In this document: piece after piece, positions 1-20,000 of the stretch | Layout of the letters: each line of letters starts with the position of its first letter | Position numbering within the stretch: position 1 is the stretch's first letter | Notes under the pieces: model-generated | The model's database searches: none | What the model was told of the DNA's origin: nothing | What the model saw: the letters and a program-made list of their open reading frames with translations, nothing else | Program-made: the position numbers and the translations under genes | NCBI GenBank assembly: GCA_030674155.1 | Contig: CM060335.1 | Location: forward strand, 29,681,328 to 29,701,327 | Direction of reading: 5' to 3' | Origin: Stramonita haemastoma | Taxonomy: Eukaryota; Mollusca; Gastropoda; Neogastropoda; Muricidae | Length of the DNA: 20,000 nucleotides

Positions 1-33
1 CATTTCATTTCATTTAATTATACCACTTTATGT

Positions 34-419
34 CACAGCAGATTTCTCTGCGTGAAATTCGGGCTGCTCTCTCTCTCCCGGGGAGAGCGCGTCGCCACAA
101 GTGCAGCGCCTACCCGTCATTTTTTTCCTGTCTGCAACTGTATTTGTTTCCCTATCAGAGTGGCTTTTTTTCTACAGAATTTTTTGCCAGGGACAACCCT
201 CTTGTTGCCGTGGGTTCTTTTACGTGCGTAAATAATGATGTGTAACACACGGACCTCGGTTTCAGCGTCTATCTGAAAGGACTAGCCCTAGACCACCACA
301 TATGGTCTGATGGATTGGGGGAACAAGTTTTGGGGTCCAAACTGGATTCGAACCAACGACACTCCGGACCGGTCTTTTAGCTTTATAGGCAAGGTGCGTT
401 TATCTCCTAGACCACGATC
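34..419 (-). mobile_element. SINE-B copy (tRNA-derived), minus strand
   Basis: The tRNA-like head is at the right: GGATTCGAACC at 344-354 is the reverse complement of a perfect Pol III B box (GGTTCGAATCC). Leftward come a shared central domain (about 250-285, ggacctcggtttcag), the block ttgccgtgggttcttttacg, and a GC-rich end near 45-110 (tgcgtgaaattcgggctg). From memory this architecture matches a SINE that is abundant in mollusc genomes. The copy is diverged and its left end is approximate. Confidence 0.75.
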
Positions 420-532
420 ACTGTATTTCTTTCCCTATCAGAGTGGCTTTTTTTCTACAGAGTTTTGCCAGGGACAACCCCTTTGTTGCCGTGGGTTCTT
501 TTACGTACGCTAAATAATATGTGTAACACACA
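420..532 (-). mobile_element. Partial second SINE-B copy
   Basis: This stretch repeats 138-249 closely: same order of tttccctatcagagtggc, ttttgccagggacaac, gttgccgtgggttctttta and the run into taaataat..gtgtaacacac. It abuts the head end of the previous copy and lacks its own head. It is either a truncated insertion or a tandem partial duplication. Confidence 0.7.
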
Positions 533-633
533 CATTTTTACTGTTCGTTTTTGTGATTGAATTTACGTCACTTCACGGCGGAGATGTCTGATTTAGGACT
601 GTGTTTGCATTTTTACTCACGTTACAGACAACA

Positions 634-983
634 AAATTTATTTATTTATTTATTCTTTTATATCGAGGATAATGGAATAAGCACTCATGTGCTTTTTTTT
701 CATCCAGTCCCCGTGTGTGTGCAGTTTTGTAAATATTGTCATCTGTTCCCACCGGCACACAATGGCCTACTCTTACAAAAAGCGGAGCAGGATTTAACGT
801 GTGCGCTAGTGTTCTGCGTGCGTTCGCACACAGGGCCTCGGTTTACAGTCTCATCCGGAAGACTTTTGGGGAGAATGGAGTCAGCACTGATGTTAACTCC
901 AGGGGAAAAATCCCCTCGAACGGGAATTGAACCCAGGTCGTAAAATTGCGAGCGCAATGTTCTGGCATTTGGCTATCCCGTCT
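634..983 (-). mobile_element. SINE-A copy, near full length, minus strand
   Basis: The tail is at the left (tattta repeats, then atcgaggataatggaataag). The body runs through ccggcacacaatggcctact and the shared central domain near 825-860. The tRNA-like head is at the right: the reverse-complement B box lies at about 921-936 (gggaattgaaccc) and the element ends near ggctatcccgtc. This is the best reference copy of the family in the window. Open reading frames across it are incidental. Confidence 0.85.
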
Positions 984-1158
984 GTCTGAGCGTTCAACGA
1001 CAGAAGTAAGTAGCCTTTGTGAACTTGTTCTTGTTGTGGAGGTGATAAAGTGTTCGTTTTTGTATTTAAGTAATCTTAGGTTGTTACTTGTAAGGAATGT
1101 CTTCGTGTATGTATGACGTGTACATGACCAGTGTTAGGGTAAGGTGACGTAGGAGAAG

Positions 1159-1172
1159 TGTGTGTGTGGTGT

Positions 1173-1249
<77 letters not shown>

Positions 1250-1342
1250 TATGGTGTGTGTGCGTGGTGCGTGCGTGCTGTGTTGTGCGTACGTGCGTGT
1301 GTGGTGTGTGTGTGCGTGCGTGCGTGCGTGTCGTGCGTGGTG

Positions 1343-1373
<31 letters not shown>

Positions 1374-1449
1374 GTGTGTGTTGTGTGTGCGCGCGTACGT
1401 GCGTATGTCGTGTGCGTGTGTGTGTGTGTTGTGTGTGTGCGCGCGCGCA
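1159..1449. repeat. GT microsatellite and GT-rich degenerate array
   Basis: Uninterrupted GT runs from 1174 to 1248, followed by about 200 bases of interrupted GT/CGTG units. Long open frames on both strands (Cys-Val or His-Thr repeats) come from the repeat and are not genes. Confidence 0.97.
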
Positions 1450-1665
1450 ACACGCATTTACCGCACATTAAAGAACCCACCTCAACAAAACACTTGTCCC
1501 TGGCACAATTCTGCAGAAAAAGTCACTCAATAGGAAACAAATACACATACAGACACGAAAATATTTTTTAATGGATGGCGCTGCTCATGCGGCGATGAGC
1601 TTTCCCCAGAAGGGGGGGGGGGGGGAGGGAGAGGAGCCCGAATTTCACGCAGAAAACTCTGCAGT
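1450..1665 (+). mobile_element. SINE-B fragment, plus strand
   Basis: The reverse complement reproduces the SINE-B blocks: gtgggttctttaatgtgcgg at 1460-1480, tgccagggacaagtg near 1495-1507, and the GC-rich terminal block with tgcgtgaaattcgggct at about 1635-1652. A poly-G run near 1613-1624 has expanded inside it. The 5' part is missing, replaced by the GT array. Confidence 0.65.
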
Positions 1666-1859
1666 GACTGAAAGTGGTCTACAATACAATGATATATGCA
1701 AATACAAACAGGACAAAAGCTTTGATAGGACACGAAATCATTCATGGTTTGTATTGAATTGTTACAGGTTCCCTTAAAGAAGGACTGAAACCAACCGTTG
1801 CCTATTTCCGAGAACTGGTGTAGAGAGCATCCAGGAAGACTGGAATACCATGTGCCTGA

Positions 1860-1926
1860 TACACACGCACACACAGCGCGCGTGCGCACACACACACACT
1901 TACACGCGCGCGCGAGTGCAAGCGTG

Positions 1927-1958
<32 letters not shown>

Positions 1959-2006
1959 TCTTATTAATCGAAAAAAGACTCTCTCTCTCTCTCCTCTCTC
2001 TCTTCT

Positions 2007-2041
<35 letters not shown>

Positions 2042-2074
2042 ACCCTCTCTCCCTCCACACACACACACACACAC

Positions 2075-2123
<49 letters not shown>

Positions 2124-2133
2124 CACACACACA
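1860..2133. repeat. Compound CA / CT / CA microsatellites
   Basis: CA-rich 1860-1957, CT 1979-2045 and CA about 2056-2133. All open frames here are simple-sequence artefacts. The flank at 1666-1859 is unique sequence with no recognisable feature. Confidence 0.97.
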
Positions 2134-2199
2134 CCATCAGTGCGTGCACGCGAGTATATGTGTGAATGTGTGTGCATGCACGCGAGAGCTGTGTGTGTG

Positions 2200-2297
2200 A
2201 AGGGGGGGGGGGGGGGGTCGGGGTGCGTGCATGCTTGCATGCGTGCGACCGTGCGTAGTTGCGTGCGTGCGTGCGAATGTGTGTGTGTGTGTGTCTG

Positions 2298-2329
<32 letters not shown>

Positions 2330-2331
2330 GG
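2200..2331. repeat. Poly-G, GTGC-rich and TCTG repeats
   Basis: A 16-base G run at 2202-2217 is followed by degenerate GTGC units and a tetranucleotide TCTG array at about 2298-2329. Confidence 0.9.
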
Positions 2332-2399
2332 AGGTGTGCACATGAACAGAGGACTGCTGGCAAGTCCTTTGCTTTTAGTCATGAATTGATCTACATATC

Positions 2400-2636
2400 C
2401 ACTTGTTTTTGTTTTTAGTTTGGTTTTTGGTTTTTACTGTTTTTGTTTTCGTTTGGTTGGTGGGGGGGGGGGGGGGGGGGCGGGGGCTCTTGTTTTGGTG
2501 GAGGTTTATGGGGAGGGAGGCATTGTTTGTTTTGGGATTTTTGTGGGTTTTGTTTGTTGCTTGTTGTTGTTTTTTTTTTGGGGGGGTGTTGGCTTTGTTT
2601 TGTTTGGGAGTTGGGGTTGTTCCTATGCTTAAGCTG
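2400..2636. repeat. T/G-only low-complexity tract with poly-G
   Basis: About 235 bases are almost free of A and C on the + strand, with a run of about 19 G at 2462-2480 and several shorter G runs. Open frames here are compositional. The tract can be read as G-quadruplex-prone. Confidence 0.8.
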
Positions 2637-3092
2637 TGAGGTTCACCAATGGTGTGATTTTTTGTGTGCCACCGTTTTTGCCCACCATTAAGGTTGCCGC
2701 ATTCCGACTTCGAGGATGATGTCTAAACACAGCATGAGTGTGCGTGCGGGTTTGTTTTTTTGTTTTGTTTTTTTTTCTTTGTTTAGGACTTTTTTTGGTG
2801 GGGAAGGGGGGGGGCGGTCATTCGTTCTTTACCAACACAAATGGCCAACTCTTCCCGAAAGGCAGAACTGGTTTGAAATGTTCGCAAGATGTTTTGCGTG
2901 AATTCACACATGGAGCATCGGTTAAGGTTCTTATTGGAAGGGCTTTCAGGGGAGTGGAGCCAGTGCTTGATGTTAATTCTAGGGGGAAATCCCCTTGAAC
3001 GGGCGTATTGGTAGTGACTTAAGTTGGGCTCGATCCCGGGCCGTCACATCCGTAGTGGAACGCTCTGACCACAAGGTTATTATCCCCCCCAC
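2637..3092 (-). mobile_element. SINE-A copy, long variant, minus strand
   Basis: It starts with the gttcaccaatgg / cccaccattaaggttgcc module shared with 7916-8040, 11280-11345, 18176-18250 and 19040-19110, then follows the SINE-A body (ggccaactcttcc, ttcgcaagatgtttt, aatccccttgaacgggc). The head is at the right near 3020-3085 (gctcgatcccgggcc as the B-box region). It is diverged, with T and G runs expanded in the middle. Confidence 0.7.
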
Positions 3093-3229
3093 CCCACCCC
3101 ACCCTCACCAATCCAGTTTTAAATTGGTTGTTTTACAAAGCTATCACGACTACTCCAAGTGCTGCATTGTACTTAATAAACATGATATGAAATTAATGTC
3201 AGTGCATTCTTTAAGTTAATTTAAACGGA

Positions 3230-3722
3230 CGATTCCATTGTACCTTTGTATTTTTATCATGGTTAAAGAAAAGATCAGATGTTGCTTTGTCGGCTTCGAC
3301 TTGAAATAAACGATTATAAATATGATTATGTTCCATCGTCGTATAGTCAATGATCCATTATGTGCGTTGTGGTAATCGCAGGAGACAGCCGAACACTGTT
3401 TTCTGTACTGTCCCAATTTTGATTTAGCTCGTGCAACACAATTGCCTTGCTTCCCCCGTGAATATGTTCATTTACAAATTCTTTTAATAGGCAGCCCTGA
3501 ATTCAACATGAAAACAAACATTTTTACTGTTAAAGTTGTTCATCAGGTTATATTTCTGATTCAAAACGATTTTTCTAATACTTTTTGTCATAGAATGGTA
3601 GCCAATTGGAAAAAGTCTCAGTCGAAGTTTGAAGTGCTTATTTAACTCCCTTTGCTCCCCACTAATGTCTGTGTAATGTCTGTGTGATTGTTAAAAAAAA
3701 AAATAAAATAAAATAAAAAAAA
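3230..3722 (+). mobile_element. 3' remnant of a non-LTR retrotransposon (LINE) with A-rich tail
   Basis: The frame ending at 3645 reads ETAEHCFLYCPNF followed by about 75 residues, then a stop. That pattern is typical of the C-terminal end of ORF2 in many LINE clades, where an E-(S/T)-x-x-H-x-(L/F)-x-x-C-P segment closes the polyprotein. Upstream in the same frame HRRIVNDPLCALW precedes a stop at 3373-3375, which fits the usual SPLC-C context with a nonsense mutation. The sequence ends in an A-rich tail with TAAAA units at 3691-3722. The reverse transcriptase and endonuclease are absent, so this is a dead 5'-truncated copy. The clade cannot be assigned. Confidence 0.6.
3376..3645 (+). pseudogene. 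Decayed LINE ORF2 C-terminus
   Basis: About 90 codons are open, from just after an in-frame TAA (3373-3375) to the natural-looking stop at 3643-3645. The Cys/His motif near the start (EHCFLYCP) is the recognisable part. The rest (LLIGSPEFN, VHQVIFLIQ) resembles the family's usual tail by spacing only. Confidence 0.55.
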
Positions 3723-4590
3723 GAGCAAGCAATAGTTTTGAAAAGTAATAGCAATTAATAAAATCTGATATAGTACACGATTTATTCGAGAATCGTTATT
3801 GTTCATGTAAAGTATTACCTGGTATATCTTAATAATAGTATTTTGGCTTGAAGAATTATTTCTTCCTGAGTGACGATCGTCAGTTCTCTTATCTCCTTTC
3901 AGGCTGATACTTTTCCCCTCCTTCATATTCCGATGGCCCTTCTCATCTCTCTTCCTGTTTCATCTTCACTCTCCTACTGCATTCCTACTTCCTTCATCTC
4001 TTAAATTCTCTGTTTTTTTCTATTTCCACTACTTGTGTGTGTTTTATCTACAAAAGATATGTTTCTTTGTGTTATTTTTTCCTTTTTCTAGCAAAGATTG
4101 CAATTGATGATTTTTTGTTTTTATTGTTAGCTTGCACATTACAGCTCAACAGCCATCGTGTTCATGTTAATTTTCATTGTGTAATTGAGCACACCATAAG
4201 CTACAAGCTTGTCGTTGCTATGATTCCAGCATGCTGTTGTTTTCGATGTTTGTTCTTAATTCTGAATAAAATCTATTTAAACCACACTGACATGCTATGC
4301 TGCTCTCCGTTATTTGGGGGGGGGGGGTATATTTCAGGGGTACTTTCAAGCTATTTTTCAGTTTTTGGATGTATTTCTACAGCAATTCATTTGAGAGTTT
4401 TGTAATATTTCAAATCCAATATGTTGTCATTTTGAAAAAAAAAAAAAAGATTTTGTACATACTTGTATCAATTGTGGGTAGTCTATATTATCCGTTGAGT
4501 TCTGAACGGTTGCTGGTGGCTCAGGTCCAATAAAACTAGCTGGAAAATCATTGAGCATTTACAGTTCACGTACATGTGTGAGCATGTGAC
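3723..4590. other. Unique AT-rich intergenic DNA, no gene recognised
   Basis: The stretch is T-rich on the + strand with a C/T-rich part at 3890-4020, a short poly-G at 4316-4327 and a poly-A at 4435-4449. AATAAA-type hexamers occur near 4265 and 4530. The longest open frame (4037-4405) has no recognisable domain and a T-driven composition. It could be the 3'UTR of an upstream gene, but nothing here shows that. Confidence 0.5.
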
Positions 4591-4591
4591 C

Positions 4592-4596
4592 CCTCT

Positions 4597-4641
<45 letters not shown>

Positions 4642-4730
4642 GACTGGATGTAAAAAAAAAAGTACACAGTGCTTATCTATTATCCTCGAATAAAAGAATT
4701 TGCCTTACCTTGCCTTGCCTTGCCTTGCCT

Positions 4731-4802
<72 letters not shown>

Positions 4803-4819
4803 CACACACACACACACAC
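4592..4819. repeat. CT array, SINE-A tail fragment, CCTTG minisatellite, CT array and CA array
   Basis: CT 4592-4639; SINE-A 3' tail on the + strand 4640-4697 (gggactggatgtaaa, then attatcctcgaataaaag); five or six CCTTG units 4701-4733; CT about 4735-4800; CA 4801-4819. The SINE has been cut down to its last 58 bases, with simple repeats on both sides. Confidence 0.88.
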
Positions 4820-5119
4820 GTGCACGCACTCACGCAGGCGTGTTGGAAAAAGTAAAATGGGGACACACTGACCTAGCTTGTTTTGTGGCAGTTTTTATAC
4901 AATCGGCGAGGTTGGTTGGTCAGTTTGATTGTATTATAGTCCCAGCGGAGTTACCCAATCTAGGGACTGTACCATCAACCAACTATCACATATTGACTGA
5001 AATATCAAAAGCTGAAATGTCAAAAGCTGGTTCCCGTTAAAGTAGGCTAGCTCTCAGTGAATCACATCCAGACCACTTGACACAAGAATCAAGGTTTGAT
5101 TTCTTTCGCCTGCATGTTA

Positions 5120-5625
5120 CTATGTACCTACAGTTGCCCCGTGACGGCTCTTGCAATCATGTTTCTGTGAGCCGGTAGGAGCGGATGACAACAATTTAAA
5201 ACAACAACAACAACAACAAAACAGCATGGCCTACACACAGGTGTGTGTTTAGAAACCATACCTGAGGAAAAATCGGAGAGTTGAAGTCCCCAGTGTGGCT
5301 CGGGGCTGTGTATGGCAACGTTCTGGCGGCTCCTGCTACGGCACTGGAACCAGTCGTATCCACGATTGCCTTTCCAATGGACCATTTCAGCAACGTGGAG
5401 ATGGGCGGGGTGTCTGCTGCATGGGTAACAGCTTGCCTTCCATACTTCTACTTACTTACCCAGGCTTTGCACTCTAGAGCCTAGAGTATAACTCCATAGT
5501 CTTCCGAGAAGACTGACATTGCCTACCAGTGCCTAAAGTTCCCTATGACGGCTTTTGCATTCTTGTTTCTGTGTTCCTAAATTTCGGAATGCTCTGTGTC
5601 CCCAGGGCGGCTTTTGTACACACAC
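5120..5625. repeat. Probable dispersed repeat with terminal direct repeats
   Basis: The block at 5140-5170 (gacggctcttgcaatcatg, tttctgtg) recurs at 5545-5572 (gacggcttttgcattcttg, tttctgtg), giving direct repeats about 405 bases apart. Between them lies sequence such as ctctagagcctagagtataac and ccatagtcttccgagaagac that I recall as dispersed in mollusc genomes. The class is unknown. Open frames of 60-85 codons across it on both strands look incidental. A CAA-repeat lies at 5199-5219. Confidence 0.45.
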
Positions 5626-5710
5626 ACACACACACACACACACATTTTTTTTTTTTTTTGTTTTTTAGTGGAGTGGCCTGTTGTGGCTATTGTTGTTGTT
5701 GTTGTTGCTA
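5618..5710. repeat. CA, poly-T and GTT simple repeats
   Basis: CA 5618-5643, T run 5644-5659, GTT units 5692-5709. Confidence 0.9.
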
Positions 5711-5829
5711 TCTTAGTGTATTGTTGTTGTGTTTCCCTGCTTAACACCCTGGTAGTCACCCCAGAATATGGTACTCTTGTCTCATTCATCACACCTGAAA
5801 TCACTGTGCGGCCATAGGTACACACTGGA

Positions 5830-6335
5830 TGAGAAGTCAACGTGTATGATTAGTTTCAAATACTTGACCATATAGACCTAGGCAGTAATACTCCGAGTTC
5901 AGAAGATTTGTTTTTTTTTCTTCAGAGAGTAGATTGTCATGCTAAGAACTTGTTGTGGCTGAAGACATCTCAACATAACATTGATTTTAAAGCATGATAA
6001 CACTTGTAGTGTGGGCCTTAGCTGATATCAATAAATGACAAGGCTTTTGGCTAGGGCTAAAATGTATTATATATGGTTTTATTTCAGTTGGTAGTGGTTG
6101 TGGTGCATCAGAATTACACTACTTAGCCCTATTAAAAATTTTGTCAAAGGAAGGGAATTATAATTATTTCAGAGTAAATTTTGTGCAAAGCGAGATTGAA
6201 AGAACCCTCAGTCAGGTGTTCCAACTTGGAATATTCGAACATTGACGCTGATACAAGCAGGTTGTCATTTTTAAAAGCTTCTTGCCACTTTAAATAGTGC
6301 GGAGGATTTAAATAGCATAGTAAACCCCCTTATTC
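5830..6335. other. Unique intergenic sequence, no feature recognised
   Basis: No open frame of note, no repeat family match within the window and no RNA gene signature. It lies immediately upstream of the SINE that precedes the gene and could hold distal promoter elements that are not identifiable by eye. Confidence 0.5.
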
Positions 6336-6337
6336 GG

Positions 6338-6552
6338 ATGAGACTTTAAACCGAGGCCCGTGTGCGAACGCACGCAGAACATCTTGCGCACACGTTAAAT
6401 CCTGTTCGCTTTTCGTAAGAGTAGGCCATCGTGTGCCGGTGGAACAGATGACAATATTTACAAAACTGCTACACCGGGACCGGATGAAAAAAGCACATGA
6501 TTGCTTATTCTGTTATCCTCGATATAAAGAATAAATAAAATAAAATAAAAAA
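6338..6552 (+). mobile_element. SINE-A 3' half, plus strand, just upstream of the gene
   Basis: It starts at the central domain (cggatgagactttaaaccga), continues through taagagtaggccatcgtgtg and cggtggaacagatgac, and ends with gttatcctcgatataaag and an A/T-rich tail (aaataaaat units). The tRNA head is missing, so it is 5'-truncated. It ends 78 bases before the start codon of the WDFY2-like gene. Confidence 0.85.
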
Positions 6553-6630
6553 AATATTCTCGCACCAACGGTTAAAGGAGATAAGTTATGTTAAACCTGT
6601 ACAGTCTATCACGTGATATAAGCAAACAAA
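6553..6630 (+). promoter_or_regulatory. Proximal promoter / 5'UTR of the WDFY2-like gene, with a palindromic E-box
   Basis: Only about 78 bases of non-repeat sequence separate a SINE tail from the start codon. They contain TATCACGTGATA at 6607-6618, a perfect 12-bp palindrome centred on the E-box CACGTG, 12 bases before the ATG. The T and A flanking the hexamer fit the preference of MiT/TFE and related bHLH-zip factors. No convincing TATA box is seen. The transcription start is unknown, so the site may be promoter or transcribed 5'UTR, and the SINE may supply part of the leader. Confidence 0.4.
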
Positions 6631-19266
<12,636 letters not shown>

Positions 19267-19379
19267 GTACAGCCATTTGTGTTGTGGCGTCTGTTGGGGG
19301 TGCAGGCATTGCCTTTCATTAGTTGGTGGTTTCCTTATGTCTGTGTGTGATTTGTTTTGGGGGGGGGGGGTTACTGCCT

Positions 19380-19795
19380 TATCTTTATCTGTAAAATCAA
19401 AGACCACGGCTGCTCAAAACAGGGAAAATCCGACTCTTTAGTTGGCGGCTGGCACTGCACTCCGTAACCCGAAATTCTATCCCACCGCTAGGCTAGGCCT
19501 ATCTAGGGCGCCGCGCGGTCAGGGGTCAGAGTCCAGCATCTGGCGATGCTGCTATACTTTCCTTCTTTGCTGTCTATTAGCCACCGAGCAAATTTCTGTA
19601 TTAAAGGCTTTTTTTACCATACGATGCCGGATTCCCACCATTTTTTACAATGATCATACTTCAGTGAACAAAACTTTAATACTTGCTTTACCTGTTTGTT
19701 GTAACTTTGTTGGTGTACGTTTGTGTTAACTATTTTTTAAAAATATTTTAAAACCATTGGGTCTCTCAAGAAACAAAGCCCGGAGTGTCAGCTTG
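19380..19795. other. Intron 8 sequence without recognised feature
   Basis: The part at 19440-19560 is GC-richer and CpG-containing (ggcgccgcgcggtcag), unlike its surroundings, and could be the end of an unclassified transposon. No coding match to the FYVE domain is seen, so exon 9 is not in the window. Confidence 0.4.
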
Positions 19796-19798
19796 TTG

Positions 19799-19841
<43 letters not shown>

Positions 19842-20000
19842 GGTGTGTGTGCATGCGCACATGCGTGAATGCATGCGTGAGTGCTTGCGTGCCTTGCGTG
19901 CATACACATATCAGTGTGTGTGTGCATGCATGTGCGCGCATGTTTGTGCGCGGGCATGTGTGTGTGAGTGAGTGAGTGTGTGTTTGTGTCGCGTGCGTAC
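19799..20000. repeat. GT microsatellite and degenerate TGCG/CATG repeat, intron 8
   Basis: GT 19799-19850 with one interruption, then TGCATGCG-type degenerate units to the end of the window. Confidence 0.93.

Noticed and set aside
557..943. 128-codon frame and other 60-130-codon frames over SINE copies
   Set aside because: They overlap tRNA-derived SINEs and match no protein family that I can see.
921..983. tRNA-like segments with good B boxes (also at 344-354, 8243-8260 and 15034-15095)
   Set aside because: They sit at the heads of SINE copies, lack a proper tRNA fold and acceptor pairing, and are multiplied with the SINE body, so they are not tRNA genes.
1158..1571. Long open frames over GT/CA repeats here and at 1798-2418, 9935-10420, 11615-12192 and 12646-12936
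   Set aside because: They encode only Cys-Val, His-Thr, Ser-Leu or Arg-Glu runs because dinucleotide repeats lack stops in most frames. They open on both strands at once and have no non-repeat domain.
4037..4405. 122-codon frame in AT-rich intergenic DNA
   Set aside because: Its composition is T-driven and hydrophobic, it has no recognisable domain, and it lacks a good start context or support from neighbouring exons.

Overview
This is a window of animal nuclear DNA, most likely from a mollusc and probably a gastropod. That assignment is inference. It rests on the very high density of CA/GT, CT and GAT microsatellites, on several tRNA-headed SINE families whose sequences I recall from mollusc genomes, and on one intron-rich gene related to an animal endosomal protein. 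There are no bacterial features.

The only real gene I can support is on the + strand. It is a WDFY1/WDFY2-family gene (WD-repeat plus FYVE-domain early-endosome adaptor). Eight coding exons are visible: 6631-6773, 8480-8547, 10822-10895, 11619-11673, 13310-13460, 14319-14431, 17008-17134 and 19161-19266. All introns are GT..AG, the splice phases match across every junction, and the joined product of 279 residues aligns with the WDFY1/2 WD40 propeller from the initiator Met to just before the FYVE zinc finger. The FYVE domain and last WD repeat must lie beyond base 20000.

Layout. 1-6560 is upstream intergenic DNA: two tRNA-derived SINE families (called SINE-A and SINE-B here), a decayed LINE 3' end at about 3230-3722, microsatellites and some unique AT-rich DNA. 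6553-6630 is the short proximal promoter/5'UTR, squeezed between a SINE and the start codon and holding a 12-bp E-box palindrome. 6631-20000 is the gene, whose introns are filled with SINE copies, a third SINE family with a 5S rRNA-like segment, a hAT-like non-autonomous DNA transposon, and dinucleotide arrays up to 160 bp.

The most interesting structure is in intron 6. A minisatellite there is built from the end of the intron (TACTAAC branch-point box, pyrimidine-containing tract, CAG acceptor) plus the first 24 coding bases of exon 7. It supplies about a dozen decoy 3' splice sites ahead of the real one. One decoy, at 16888, would add 40 codons in frame with no stop. The array was later split by the hAT-like element, which carries a SINE. 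A second duplication (13419-13677) copied the 3' end of exon 5 together with its donor site. I found no evidence of a new multi-gene system. The novelty lies in repeat-driven remodelling of splice signals in one conserved gene.
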